Shown here piece by piece: positions 44,632 to 52,164 of a stretch of DNA of 64,000 bases (its first letter is position 1; each line of letters begins with the position of its first letter). The notes beneath the pieces are model-generated. The model searched no databases and was not told the DNA's origin. It saw only the letters and a program-made list of their open reading frames with translations. Origin of the DNA: Flavobacteriales bacterium UBA7878 (GTDB taxonomy: Bacteria > Bacteroidota > Bacteroidia > Flavobacteriales > Schleiferiaceae); contig DLRW01000041.1 of the NCBI GenBank assembly GCA_002501205.1, forward strand, positions 15,258-79,257, given 5' to 3'. Both the position numbers and the translations under genes were made by a program.

Positions 44632-45081
44632 ATGAAGCGTATTTTATCTCTTGCTTTCTTAGTCTCTGCATTCTCATTCCAGGATTTGAAAGCTGATTCT
44701 CGTGACATGTTCAACTTCGAGATTGACGAAGTAAACACTGAACTTGCTCAGGTAGAAGAATTAGACCAGTACCTGGATCAAAACGAAAATGTTTCTTTCG
44801 CAGAACTACAAGCCACTAACAGTGCCTTAGTTGCCAATGTTTCTGACCAAGCAATGATGAGCCCTGCAATGGCCAAACGTCACCGTGTTCTTGGAATTCC
44901 TTCTTGGATCTGGGGTTGTGTGTTCGGTGTAGCCGGTGTAGCCATCGTTTACTTCGTATCTGAAAACAAAGACGAAACCAAAGAAGCTTTATGGGGTTGT
45001 GTTGGTGCTAGCGTTGTAGGTATCATCCTTTACTTCGCAGTATTTGCAGCCGCAGCTACTTCTGCTGCCTCTACCATCTAA
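44632..45081 (+). CDS. Small exported/membrane protein with duplicated WGCV helices
   Basis: A 149-residue protein. A signal-like N-terminus (MKRILSLAFLVSAFSF) leads to an acidic region (about 22-70), then two hydrophobic helices that each begin with the same tetrapeptide: WGCVFGVAGVAIVYF and WGCVGASVVGIILYF. The second ends in an Ala/Ser/Thr-rich tail. I do not recognise a family. The duplicated helix looks like an internal repeat with one Cys in each half. It has its own promoter and strong terminator and heads a run of envelope genes that includes a YidD-like protein. Confidence 0.72.
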   Translation: MKRILSLAFLVSAFSFQDLKADSRDMFNFEIDEVNTELAQVEELDQYLDQNENVSFAELQATNSALVANVSDQAMMSPAMAKRHRVLGIPSWIWGCVFGVAGVAIVYFVSENKDETKEALWGCVGASVVGIILYFAVFAAAATSAASTI

Positions 45082-45099
45082 GCTAATTTCATAGCATTC

Positions 45100-45127
45100 A
45101 ATTCCCGCCCAAATGGGCGGGAATTTT
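45100..45127 (+). terminator. Terminator after the WGCV-motif protein gene
   Basis: Perfect 11-bp stem AATTCCCGCCC / GGGCGGGAATT with a 4-nt loop and trailing T. The loop contains an ATG (45113) in frame with the next gene, which is therefore unlikely to be its true start. Confidence 0.9.
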
Positions 45128-45145
45128 ACTTTTATACCTATCGCA

Positions 45146-45817
45146 TTGAAACGCATTTTAACCGGCCTGCTTTTAGTTTTCCTCTGCCAGGCAGCTATGG
45201 CTCAGGACTTTTACCGTATTAGCGGGAATTTCTCCATCAAATCCAAAGACGATAGCATTTACAGTCTTACCCGTGGGAGTTTCTACTACGACCTCAATTT
45301 TAAAAAGGTGGTATACGAACTCACCTTCCCCGAAAAGGAGATTTGGGTACTTTCCGATTCGATGATCTTCCGCATGCGTGGCGATACTCTTTTCGAAAAA
45401 ACAGAAGGGGCTTCCATAGTGGAGTTTTCCATCTTCCACCTTATCCTCAATAACAAGCTGCACGACTACGGACTCAAAGAGTCGATCTACAATCTGAAAG
45501 AAGTAGAGAAAAAGAGGGATATGATTATCTACACCTGGGCTCCGCCCATGGTAATGAGCTCTATGCTGGGCAAAGTTTTATTGAGCCAGCAAGACAAAAG
45601 ACTTTATGGATTGATATTTTTGAATAAAGATGAGGAGGTCCTGCGTAAGCAGTTCTTTAGATCCTACACTAATATCAGCGGCCTGGAATTTCCCTCAGAA
45701 ATTGTCGACTTGGTTTATGTCGAGGGTTTGGAGATTGTCCAGAAAACCAATTACAAAAACATCAAGGTGAATGAAAGCGGTAATAACGCTATGTATAACT
45801 ATCCTATTCCTGAGTAA
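45146..45817 (+). CDS. Exported LolA-like / outer-membrane lipoprotein-carrier-like protein
   Basis: About 224 residues from a TTG start at 45146, chosen because it begins a clean signal peptide (KRILTGLLLVFLCQAAMAQ) and lies beyond the terminator. The mature protein is beta-rich (GNFSIKSKDDSIYS, GSFYYDLNFKKVVYEL, EKEIWVLSD), like the half-barrel of LolA/LolB carriers or related DUF families. I infer a periplasmic lipid- or lipoprotein-handling role only from this resemblance. The next gene starts inside its 3' end (47-bp overlap). Confidence 0.65.
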   Translation: MKRILTGLLLVFLCQAAMAQDFYRISGNFSIKSKDDSIYSLTRGSFYYDLNFKKVVYELTFPEKEIWVLSDSMIFRMRGDTLFEKTEGASIVEFSIFHLILNNKLHDYGLKESIYNLKEVEKKRDMIIYTWAPPMVMSSMLGKVLLSQQDKRLYGLIFLNKDEEVLRKQFFRSYTNISGLEFPSEIVDLVYVEGLEIVQKTNYKNIKVNESGNNAMYNYPIPE

Positions 45818-46175
45818 TTTCAGCCTATCGGCGCAAAGCTCAGAGGATCTGCAATTGGCGCGTTCCATTATGCAGGAACCTGAAAAACCGGATTACAGTT
45901 ACCACTATCAAGGGGAAACTGAAATTTTGGAATTCATGAAGCTACTCTTCACCGGTTACAAAGCCCTGATTTCATCCCAAGATGTTCAGGCCTGCAATTT
46001 TCACCCTTCCTGCAGTGTATATGCCATGCAAGCTATTCGCGCCCGTGGCTTTTTTGGGGGCAGCCTCGATGCTTTCGACCGCATGAGTCGTTGCCATCCC
46101 CTCTCTCTAGATCATTACGAAGTTCATAAGGAAAGTGGTTTAGCTTTAGACCCTGTAAGTACCGCAAAAGAATGA
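45771..46175 (+). CDS. YidD-like protein with a signal peptide
   Basis: A 134-residue protein. Residues 1-21 form a signal peptide (ending NFSLSAQ). The C-terminal half carries the YidD pattern: LLFTGYKALISS, CNFHPSCSVYAMQAI, RGFFGGSLDAFDRMSRCHP and a final DPV. YidD proteins promote membrane-protein insertion beside YidC and normally have an amphipathic N-terminal helix rather than a cleavable signal. An exported form is unusual and suggests an envelope role. It overlaps both neighbours, so it is co-translated with the LolA-like gene and the following gene (ATGA). Confidence 0.78.
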   Translation: MKAVITLCITILFLSNFSLSAQSSEDLQLARSIMQEPEKPDYSYHYQGETEILEFMKLLFTGYKALISSQDVQACNFHPSCSVYAMQAIRARGFFGGSLDAFDRMSRCHPLSLDHYEVHKESGLALDPVSTAKE

Positions 46176-47005
46176 CTTTAAAATACCTTCGATACCTGCT
46201 TATTTGGGTATCGTTTCCGGCCTGCCTCCTTGCTCAGGAGCAAGACCTCTTTAACTTTTCCAATTCCTTGGAATACGCTCAGTTCCTCGATCAAAAAGGA
46301 AATCATCGCTTAGCCATTTTAGAGTGGGAGCGCATCAATATGATGAAACCCGGCGTAGACAGCTTGCAATTATCCCTCCTTCGCTCCTACCGCCTATCCC
46401 ATAATTGGGAGCAAGGGGAACGTCGTTTTTACGACCTCTTTCCCGGAGAAGCCCGTTTCCAATGTTCGGAGGAAATCAGTCGAGAAATGGCCTTACTCCT
46501 CTTTATGCAAAGTGACTTTAACAGTTTAGGGAATTACCTGACCTCACATCAGGTGCTAAGCAGAGATTACGTCCAACCTATTCAAGTGAGCCTTGCCCTG
46601 CGAAATGACGATATAGAAGGCGCACAAAAGCTCTATCAGGATTTTAATTTGCAAGATGCTCGGCTGAGTGCACTGATGGATAAGCACCAACAGTTAGGCT
46701 ATAAAAGCAAAGGCCTGGCATTAGCAATGAGTACGGTGGTACCCGGATTGGGTAAGGCCTATGTGGGTAATTGGAAAGACGGTTTAGTCTCCCTCCTTTT
46801 TATCGGCGGATCGGCTTTTGCCTCCTACCGCGGCTTCAAGCAAAATGGAGTAAGTAGTGCCTATGGTTGGATTTTCGGAACCGTAAGCACCGGGTTTTAC
46901 CTGGGTAACCTATTCGGAACGGCCAAGGCCGTTAATAAATACAATACTGGAGTTTTCAATCATTATCGGGCAGATGTCGAGAATTATATCTACCATCGTT
47001 TGTAG
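46172..47005 (+). CDS. Exported protein with TPR-like region and C-terminal membrane domain (paralogue 1)
   Basis: A 277-residue protein with signal peptide (ending FPACLLAQ), an alpha-helical TPR-like middle (about 25-180) and a C-terminal part with STVVPGLGKAYVGNWKDG followed by hydrophobic helices. The PGLGxxYxGxxxxG motif is that of DUF5683/TM2-type membrane domains. It shares this design with the next gene, so the two are likely diverged tandem copies. Function unknown; the operon includes a YidD-like gene. Confidence 0.68.
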   Translation: MTLKYLRYLLIWVSFPACLLAQEQDLFNFSNSLEYAQFLDQKGNHRLAILEWERINMMKPGVDSLQLSLLRSYRLSHNWEQGERRFYDLFPGEARFQCSEEISREMALLLFMQSDFNSLGNYLTSHQVLSRDYVQPIQVSLALRNDDIEGAQKLYQDFNLQDARLSALMDKHQQLGYKSKGLALAMSTVVPGLGKAYVGNWKDGLVSLLFIGGSAFASYRGFKQNGVSSAYGWIFGTVSTGFYLGNLFGTAKAVNKYNTGVFNHYRADVENYIYHRL

Positions 47006-47831
47006 CCTCTTGATGCTGGGAAGCTCTGCCCAAGGACTGGACTCTACCATGGCCCTGGCGCAGCGTCTATTTAAGCAGAATCAATTCGAACAAGCGATTT
47101 ACTTCTATGAGCGGGCACGCTTTTTCTCGCCCCAAGAATTAGAAGCACCCATCCTATTTAAAATGGGGGAATGTTACCGCCAAAGTGATCAGGCCGAAAC
47201 TTCCCTGGCCTATTTCGACCGGGCTTACTTTAACAGCCGGGATGAGAAGCTTAAACAAGAAGCCCTTTTAGCCAAGGTGCAAAGCCTCATTCAACTCAAG
47301 GATTTTAATCTGGCTTTGGCCGAAATTTATGCTGCCAATCCTCAGGAACCCTTGCTGCAGCAACGCTTTCATTTTTACGAAGGCCTCTGCCATTATACCC
47401 AAATGAATTTCGAGCAGTCTTACCATTCTTTTATTGCGGCGGCTGGAGCCGATAGCAGCAAAGTAAAGGAGCTGGTAAGTTTATACTCCGATACCAGCGC
47501 GCTCTTCAGACCACGACCGGGCCTGGCAAAAAAATTAAGTTTCTTCCTTCCTGGCTTAGGCCAGTTTTATGCAGGTGATTATCGCAATGGCTTTAATTCT
47601 TTAGCACTAAATGCAGCCTTTATTGCCCTTACCATCAATGTGGGCCTTACCTATTCTACCTTCGATGCACTATTAGCGGTTTTCCCCTGGTTGCAACGCT
47701 ATTATATCGGTGGAACCGACAAAGCCAAGCTCATCGCTAAGGACAAGCTGCTTAAAAATCGGCAGGAGTTCTTTTTAGAGGTCCTCGAAATTTTGGAAAA
47801 TGAAAAAGCTACAGCGAGCCCAGAACTTTAG
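46974..47831 (+). CDS. Exported protein with TPR repeats and C-terminal membrane domain (paralogue 2)
   Basis: A 285-residue protein with signal peptide (MSRIISTIVCSLLMLGSSAQ), clear TPR units (AQRLFKQNQFEQAIYFYERA; GECYRQSDQAETSLAYFDRAY), and a C-terminal region with SFFLPGLGQFYAGDYRNG and hydrophobic helices, ending in a Glu/Lys-rich tail. It matches the preceding gene in domain order and in the PGLG motif. It overlaps that gene by 32 bp and the convergent neighbour by 23 bp. Confidence 0.7.
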   Translation: MSRIISTIVCSLLMLGSSAQGLDSTMALAQRLFKQNQFEQAIYFYERARFFSPQELEAPILFKMGECYRQSDQAETSLAYFDRAYFNSRDEKLKQEALLAKVQSLIQLKDFNLALAEIYAANPQEPLLQQRFHFYEGLCHYTQMNFEQSYHSFIAAAGADSSKVKELVSLYSDTSALFRPRPGLAKKLSFFLPGLGQFYAGDYRNGFNSLALNAAFIALTINVGLTYSTFDALLAVFPWLQRYYIGGTDKAKLIAKDKLLKNRQEFFLEVLEILENEKATASPEL

Positions 47832-48657
47832 TGAAGTGCTTCTTTTCGCTATTGCTTAAATAGTCGCTAGACTTAATTTCTTCCATCAATTGGGTCTTGC
47901 GATCTTTGGCTTTCGCCTGATGCCGCTCGAAGCTCTTGAAATACTCTAGTTTAAAAATCCAATTCTTAGGGAAGCATTCCATCAATCGCTTCATGCTGCG
48001 TTTCGCTTGTACTTCATCTTCCTTCTTCAGAATGCGATAGGAATAATAGGCAGCTTCTGTCGAAACAATCTTGGATTCTACAAGCTCAAGTTCTGCCAAG
48101 CGCGCATGCGAAGCCTTAACTACCGGGTCAGGCAACCAAGCTGTAATGGTCCAGTACAAGGGATTCGATTCAAATTGCTCGTATCCCAAGCTATAGACCA
48201 GGCTTAACAATTCAATCTCCAAATCGTCGGATTTCAGAGCCATTAATTTCTCCAAAGCTTTGCTGGCGCCTCTGTAAGAACTTAAACTGCTCAAGCTTTC
48301 TCCTCGCAAGGAAGCGGCCCGGGCCATAAAGAAAGAACAGAGCACCTCATCCATTAAGGCAGCTTCTTCTGTTACTCCTCGGCCTGCCAGTGGCCTTTCC
48401 TTTAAGCCTTTGATGGCATTGTAATGACGGTCAGAGGCATGACCCCTCAATAATAATTGCCAATGGTATTGAAGGGCTGCAAAGCGTTTTTCAGCCGGAC
48501 TGCAGGTGTTCAGTAAATCAGACTTGAGATCAACCGCTTCAAAGTTTTGCAATTGCAGATACCATTGCTGAAGACCTTGATTCTTATAAACCAAAGCCGC
48601 ATCGGCCTTTAAAGCCAAAGCGAAGAAGCTAAAACTTAGGATGAGAAGTAGGCGCAT
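47809..48657 (-). CDS. Exported alpha-helical protein of unknown function
   Basis: A 282-residue protein starting at ATG 48657. Signal peptide MRLLLILSFSFFALALKADA. The rest is helical, rich in Leu, Ala, Glu and Lys, with TPR-like spacing (AALQYHWQLLLRGHASDRHY; AYYSYRILKKEDEVQAK), but no exact repeat. No catalytic motif. It starts 8 bp after the ABC permease stop on the same strand, so it may be an accessory component of that transporter; this is inferred from position. Confidence 0.68.
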   Translation of the reverse strand: MRLLLILSFSFFALALKADAALVYKNQGLQQWYLQLQNFEAVDLKSDLLNTCSPAEKRFAALQYHWQLLLRGHASDRHYNAIKGLKERPLAGRGVTEEAALMDEVLCSFFMARAASLRGESLSSLSSYRGASKALEKLMALKSDDLEIELLSLVYSLGYEQFESNPLYWTITAWLPDPVVKASHARLAELELVESKIVSTEAAYYSYRILKKEDEVQAKRSMKRLMECFPKNWIFKLEYFKSFERHQAKAKDRKTQLMEEIKSSDYLSNSEKKHFTKVLGSL

Positions 48658-48664
48658 AAATCGC

Positions 48665-51073
48665 TTACACAAGGTTTTGAATGCTGTTTCTCCTGGAGAC
48701 AGTTAGGGAGTGAATTGCCACAATTCCATAACCAATCACCAAGGTTAATAGGACGGTGAAGATAATAATAAGCGGTTCTACCGAGGTGCGATAGGCAAAG
48801 TTTTGCAGCCATTGCCAGGTGATCAAAATGGATAATGGGGTAGCAATAATTACCCCGGCTAAAATAACCGCGACTAATTCGCGGTAAATCATATTCACCA
48901 GGTCCCAGGATCCGGCGCCCAAAACATTGCGAATGGCAATTTCCTTGGTTCGCAAACCCGTGGTAAAAGAAGCCAGGCCCACAAAGCCCAATAATGAAAT
49001 AAGAATGGCAATAATGGTAAGGTATAATATCAGTCGGGATTGCCGCATTTCCTCATCATACATCTGCAAGAGGTCCTTATTCAAGAAGGAAAACTGGAAG
49101 GGCACATCCGGCACCATCGCCGTCCAACGACGTTCCAAATCATCCAGGGCCGCATACATTTGATCGGGAGACACTTTAATTTGCAAGACCCTGAAATTAT
49201 CCTGATGTAAGGTTAAGATTAGCGGGGCCATGCGATTATGCAGACTTTGGGCATTAAAATCATCACAAACGCCAATTACCTCAGCTTCGAGGGTAGCATC
49301 ACCCGATTCATCAAAGGCGCTGCGAATCTTTTTCCCCAAAGGTCTTTCCCAATGCATATCACGCACCAAGGCCCGGTTTACAATTACCTTAGGATGCAGG
49401 CTATCTCCCAGATCTTCCTGTCGAAACCCCCTGCCTGCCAAAAGTGGAATCTCCATGGTCTCCAAATATTGTGGCCCAACCCCCAGAAAATCCAGACTAA
49501 TGCGGCGGAAATTCCGAGTAGCCTCTTCCTCCAATTCGAACAAGCTTCTAAAAGTGCCGCTACCGGTTGAGCTGGCTCCCACCGTAACCGATTCTACCAG
49601 AGAACTACGGCGAAAATTGGTGGCTAAATCTTGAATTCGATAAATACTGGTAGAATCCTGCACATTAATCACCAGCACATGATCGGAGTTAAAACCCAGA
49701 TTCCGGTTTTTAATAAACTCCATTTGGCGGTACATGAAAATCGCCGTAATCACCACCGCCACCGAAACACATACCTGAAATCCCACCAAAAATTTACGGG
49801 GCAGGGAATTCCTTCGTTGTATCCCCTTTTTGTTGGTGAAAGCATCCAGAGGACTAACCCTTGCCAGGCTAATAGCGGGATAGCTTCCGCTGATGAGTCC
49901 CACCAGCAAAGCCAAAATCACACTTAAGGGTAATAATTCTGGAAAAGAACCAAAATTTAAATAAAGGTTCTTGCCAATGGCATTATTGAAAGGTAGGATG
50001 GCAGTAAAGATCTCAACCAATGCAAAGGCCAGCAATAAGGCGATAAAGGACATCAGCACCGACTCGCTTAAAATAAGCCAGCGAATATCTACGCGACTCG
50101 CCCCTAAAACCTTGCGCATGGCCGCTTCACGGATTCGCTTCAAGCTGCGGGCGGTGGCCATATTCACATAATTGATAATCGCTAGGATTAAGATCAGTAA
50201 ACCAATACCCGCAAAGCCATACACATAGGCTAAGCGCCCCCCCGGTAAATCGTATTTGGCATTGGTATTAAAATGCAAGGACGAAATTTCCTGCAATTCA
50301 ATTTGATAGCTACCTTGAACGAAATCCGCCAAACCAGCCATATACTTATCAAAGAAGCCATCGAAGCCCGCCTCCAGAATATAAGGATCTGAGTCGGGTT
50401 TCAATTTCACGAAGGTATAATGACTTACCTGCCAAAGGCTAACCGCCAAATCATTGCTATCGCGGATGGAGGGCGGCTCGGAAATCAATACCTGAAAGCT
50501 ATGGTGTAAATTTTCCGGTAAATCCTTTATGACCCCGGTAATGGTGTACTCGTAATTACTGGTATTAATCTTTCTCCCCAAAACCTGAGTACTACCAAAA
50601 TAGCGATCAGCGAAAGCAGCACTCACCACGATGCTAAAGGGCTGTACTAAAGCTTCATCCGGTTTACCTGCCAAAAAGGGAGTTCTAAAAACCTGAAAGA
50701 AGTTAGAATCAGCAATCGCCACTCGATCTTCATACTGTCGCAAACTATCAGTGCGAAAGAATATGCTATTCTCTAAATGAAAAAGATGGGTGGAGGCCTC
50801 AACCTCTTCATAATGCTCATCTAATAGCGAAGCTAAGCCATAACCACTGCCCCCATAAAGCTCCTCCAGTCCATTCAGGTCGAAACGAGAATTTACCCGG
50901 TAAATATCTTGATGATCTTCCCAATGCTGATCGTAGGTAAACTCTCCGTGTAAATAGAGCGCTACAATAATGGAAACCGCCAGGCCAATAGCCAGGCCGC
51001 CCAAATTAAGGAGGGTATATAAGCGGTGCCGATAGAGGGTCCGAAAAGCAAAGGGCAGCTTAGAAAGGAGCAT
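48665..51073 (-). CDS. MacB/FtsX-type ABC transporter permease
   Basis: An 802-residue permease with two FtsX units. The N-terminal TLYRHRLYTLLNLGGLAIGLAVSI helix (in parts) leads to a large MacB-type periplasmic domain (about 45-280). Three helices follow at about 285-410 (with TARSLKRIREAAMRKVLGAS), then a second periplasmic domain and a final set of helices with the repeated TKEIAIRNVLGAG. In this family the transporter works mechanically across the membrane rather than as a channel, moving lipoproteins, peptides or signals. It overlaps the ATPase gene by 14 bp. Substrate unknown. Confidence 0.9.
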   Translation of the reverse strand: MLLSKLPFAFRTLYRHRLYTLLNLGGLAIGLAVSIIVALYLHGEFTYDQHWEDHQDIYRVNSRFDLNGLEELYGGSGYGLASLLDEHYEEVEASTHLFHLENSIFFRTDSLRQYEDRVAIADSNFFQVFRTPFLAGKPDEALVQPFSIVVSAAFADRYFGSTQVLGRKINTSNYEYTITGVIKDLPENLHHSFQVLISEPPSIRDSNDLAVSLWQVSHYTFVKLKPDSDPYILEAGFDGFFDKYMAGLADFVQGSYQIELQEISSLHFNTNAKYDLPGGRLAYVYGFAGIGLLILILAIINYVNMATARSLKRIREAAMRKVLGASRVDIRWLILSESVLMSFIALLLAFALVEIFTAILPFNNAIGKNLYLNFGSFPELLPLSVILALLVGLISGSYPAISLARVSPLDAFTNKKGIQRRNSLPRKFLVGFQVCVSVAVVITAIFMYRQMEFIKNRNLGFNSDHVLVINVQDSTSIYRIQDLATNFRRSSLVESVTVGASSTGSGTFRSLFELEEEATRNFRRISLDFLGVGPQYLETMEIPLLAGRGFRQEDLGDSLHPKVIVNRALVRDMHWERPLGKKIRSAFDESGDATLEAEVIGVCDDFNAQSLHNRMAPLILTLHQDNFRVLQIKVSPDQMYAALDDLERRWTAMVPDVPFQFSFLNKDLLQMYDEEMRQSRLILYLTIIAILISLLGFVGLASFTTGLRTKEIAIRNVLGAGSWDLVNMIYRELVAVILAGVIIATPLSILITWQWLQNFAYRTSVEPLIIIFTVLLTLVIGYGIVAIHSLTVSRRNSIQNLV

Positions 51074-51749
51074 GTAAAACCTTTTTCTCCGAAGTCACCT
51101 CGCCATCCATTAAGCGAACAATGCGTTGCGAATAAGAGGCATCATGCGGACTATGCGTAACCATCACCACCGTGGTACCTTGATCATTAAGACGAGCCAG
51201 CATTTCCATGATATCATTGCCCTGGGCAGAATCCAGATTTCCCGTAGGCTCATCTGCTAAAATCAAGGCGGGCTTGCTAACAATAGCACGACCCACAGCC
51301 ACCCTTTGTTGTTGCCCTCCAGAAAGTTGGTAGGGAAAAAAGTCTTTGCGGTGCCCCATTGAAATGGCATCCAAGACCTCCAAAACCCTTTCCTGGCGTT
51401 CACTGCGAGGCACCTTTAAATAGTGTAAGGGAAGCTCAATATTCTCGGCCACGGTAAGGTCGTCGATTAAATTGAAATTTTGAAACACAAATCCAATTTG
51501 CTCTTTACGAATAATGAGTTTGGCCTTTTCATCGAGCAAGCTCATGTCCTGTTCCTTAAAAACAAAAAGGCCTTCCTCGTAAGTATCGAGCAGGCCAATA
51601 ATATTAAGAAGAGTAGTTTTCCCGCATCCGCTGGGTCCCATAATACTTAAGAACTCACCATCTTGAACCCGCAGGTCCACATCATTTAAGGCCCGGGTTT
51701 CTACTCCCTGGCTCCGGTAAATTTTAGAAATATTATGCAGACGGATCAT
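51060..51749 (-). CDS. LolD/MacB-type ABC transporter ATPase
   Basis: A 229-residue ATPase with Walker A GPSGCGKTT (38-46), the Q-loop at FVFQNFNLI, signature LSGGQQQRVAVGRA, Walker B LILADEPTGNLD and the switch His in VTHSP. It energises the permease encoded just downstream. It is the first gene of the ABC operon, 280 nt after a sigma-54-like promoter, and is divergent from an NtrC-type regulator gene. Confidence 0.95.
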   Translation of the reverse strand: MIRLHNISKIYRSQGVETRALNDVDLRVQDGEFLSIMGPSGCGKTTLLNIIGLLDTYEEGLFVFKEQDMSLLDEKAKLIIRKEQIGFVFQNFNLIDDLTVAENIELPLHYLKVPRSERQERVLEVLDAISMGHRKDFFPYQLSGGQQQRVAVGRAIVSKPALILADEPTGNLDSAQGNDIMEMLARLNDQGTTVVMVTHSPHDASYSQRIVRLMDGEVTSEKKVLHAPF

Positions 51750-51855
51750 GCCTCGACTTTAGCACAAAGTAAAGCAAATGCTCAGAACAACTTGCTAATG
51801 AGGACACCTATGAAAATAAGAAACACAAGAATGATCATGATAGGATAGAGCTAGA

Positions 51856-52004
51856 AATAAAAACCCCGGATTTTCGAAAGGCTGCGGAGGATAACCGATT
51901 TAACCCTAAATTCTGCTACTTGAACTAATTAAACAACCAAATTCAATATCACAGCTCATTCGAATTAAAAAGAACGTTGCTTTAGAAGCGCCGGGGTTTT
52001 TATT
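51856..52004 (-). ncRNA. Candidate structured leader or small RNA closed by a 14-bp perfect inverted repeat
   Basis: AATAAAAACCCCGG at 51856-51869 is the exact reverse complement of the bases at 51991-52004; 121 nt lie between. On the minus strand the second arm ends GGGGTTTTTATT, like the distal half of a terminator. The first arm would lie about 25 nt after the predicted sigma-54 transcript start. It could be a small RNA, an attenuator in the ABC leader, or a 6S-like RNA; direction is not certain. Confidence 0.4.
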
Positions 52005-52038
52005 AAATTTTTACGCTTTAGTTTTCATCCTCTTTATA

Positions 52039-52054
52039 GGCGAAGCTTGTGCCA
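52039..52054 (-). promoter_or_regulatory. Sigma-54-type promoter facing the ABC operon
   Basis: Minus strand TGGCACAAGCTTCGCC: GG, exactly ten bases, then GC, with the full -24 block TGGCAC; the -12 block is TCGC rather than TTGC. The transcript would begin near 52028 and run into the ABC ATPase gene. Confidence 0.55.
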
Positions 52055-52115
52055 AAAAACTAAAAGCCTGGTTTTCAGCAAATATTAACAAGTGCTTTGA
52101 TTTTTAATGTTCATT

Positions 52116-52146
52116 TTCGAACAGTGATTTGTTCGATTTCGAACAG
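52116..52146. promoter_or_regulatory. Candidate operator: 9-bp direct repeats with an inverted half-site
   Basis: TTCGAACAG occurs at 52116-52124 and again at 52138-52146, 22 bp apart (two helical turns), with TGTTCGA, the inverse half-site, at 52131-52136 between them. The sites lie about 62-92 bp upstream of the sigma-54-like -24 element and also cover the -33 and spacer of the regulator's own promoter. Confidence 0.55.
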
Positions 52147-52160
52147 AGGCCCTACCTTCG
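52128..52160 (+). promoter_or_regulatory. Promoter of the regulator-kinase operon
   Basis: TTTG at 52128-52131, 21 bases, then TACCTTCG at 52153-52160, a Bacteroidota-type promoter with one change. The transcript would begin very close to the GTG at 52165, giving an almost leaderless message. Confidence 0.55.
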
Positions 52161-52164
52161 ATAT

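Larger units (their letters stand above)
51750..52164. other. Regulatory intergenic region between the ABC operon and the NtrC-type regulator
   Basis: A 415-bp region without a supported coding sequence. From left to right it holds an AT-rich stretch next to the ABC gene, a 14-bp inverted repeat pair at 51856-51869 and 51991-52004, a minus-strand sigma-54-like promoter at 52039-52054, direct repeats at 52116-52146, and a plus-strand promoter at 52128-52160. Confidence 0.75.

Noticed and set aside
45113..45145. ATG at 45113 as the start of the LolA-like gene
   Set aside because: It lies in the loop of a strong intrinsic terminator and puts 11 extra residues before a clean signal peptide; the TTG at 45146 fits better.
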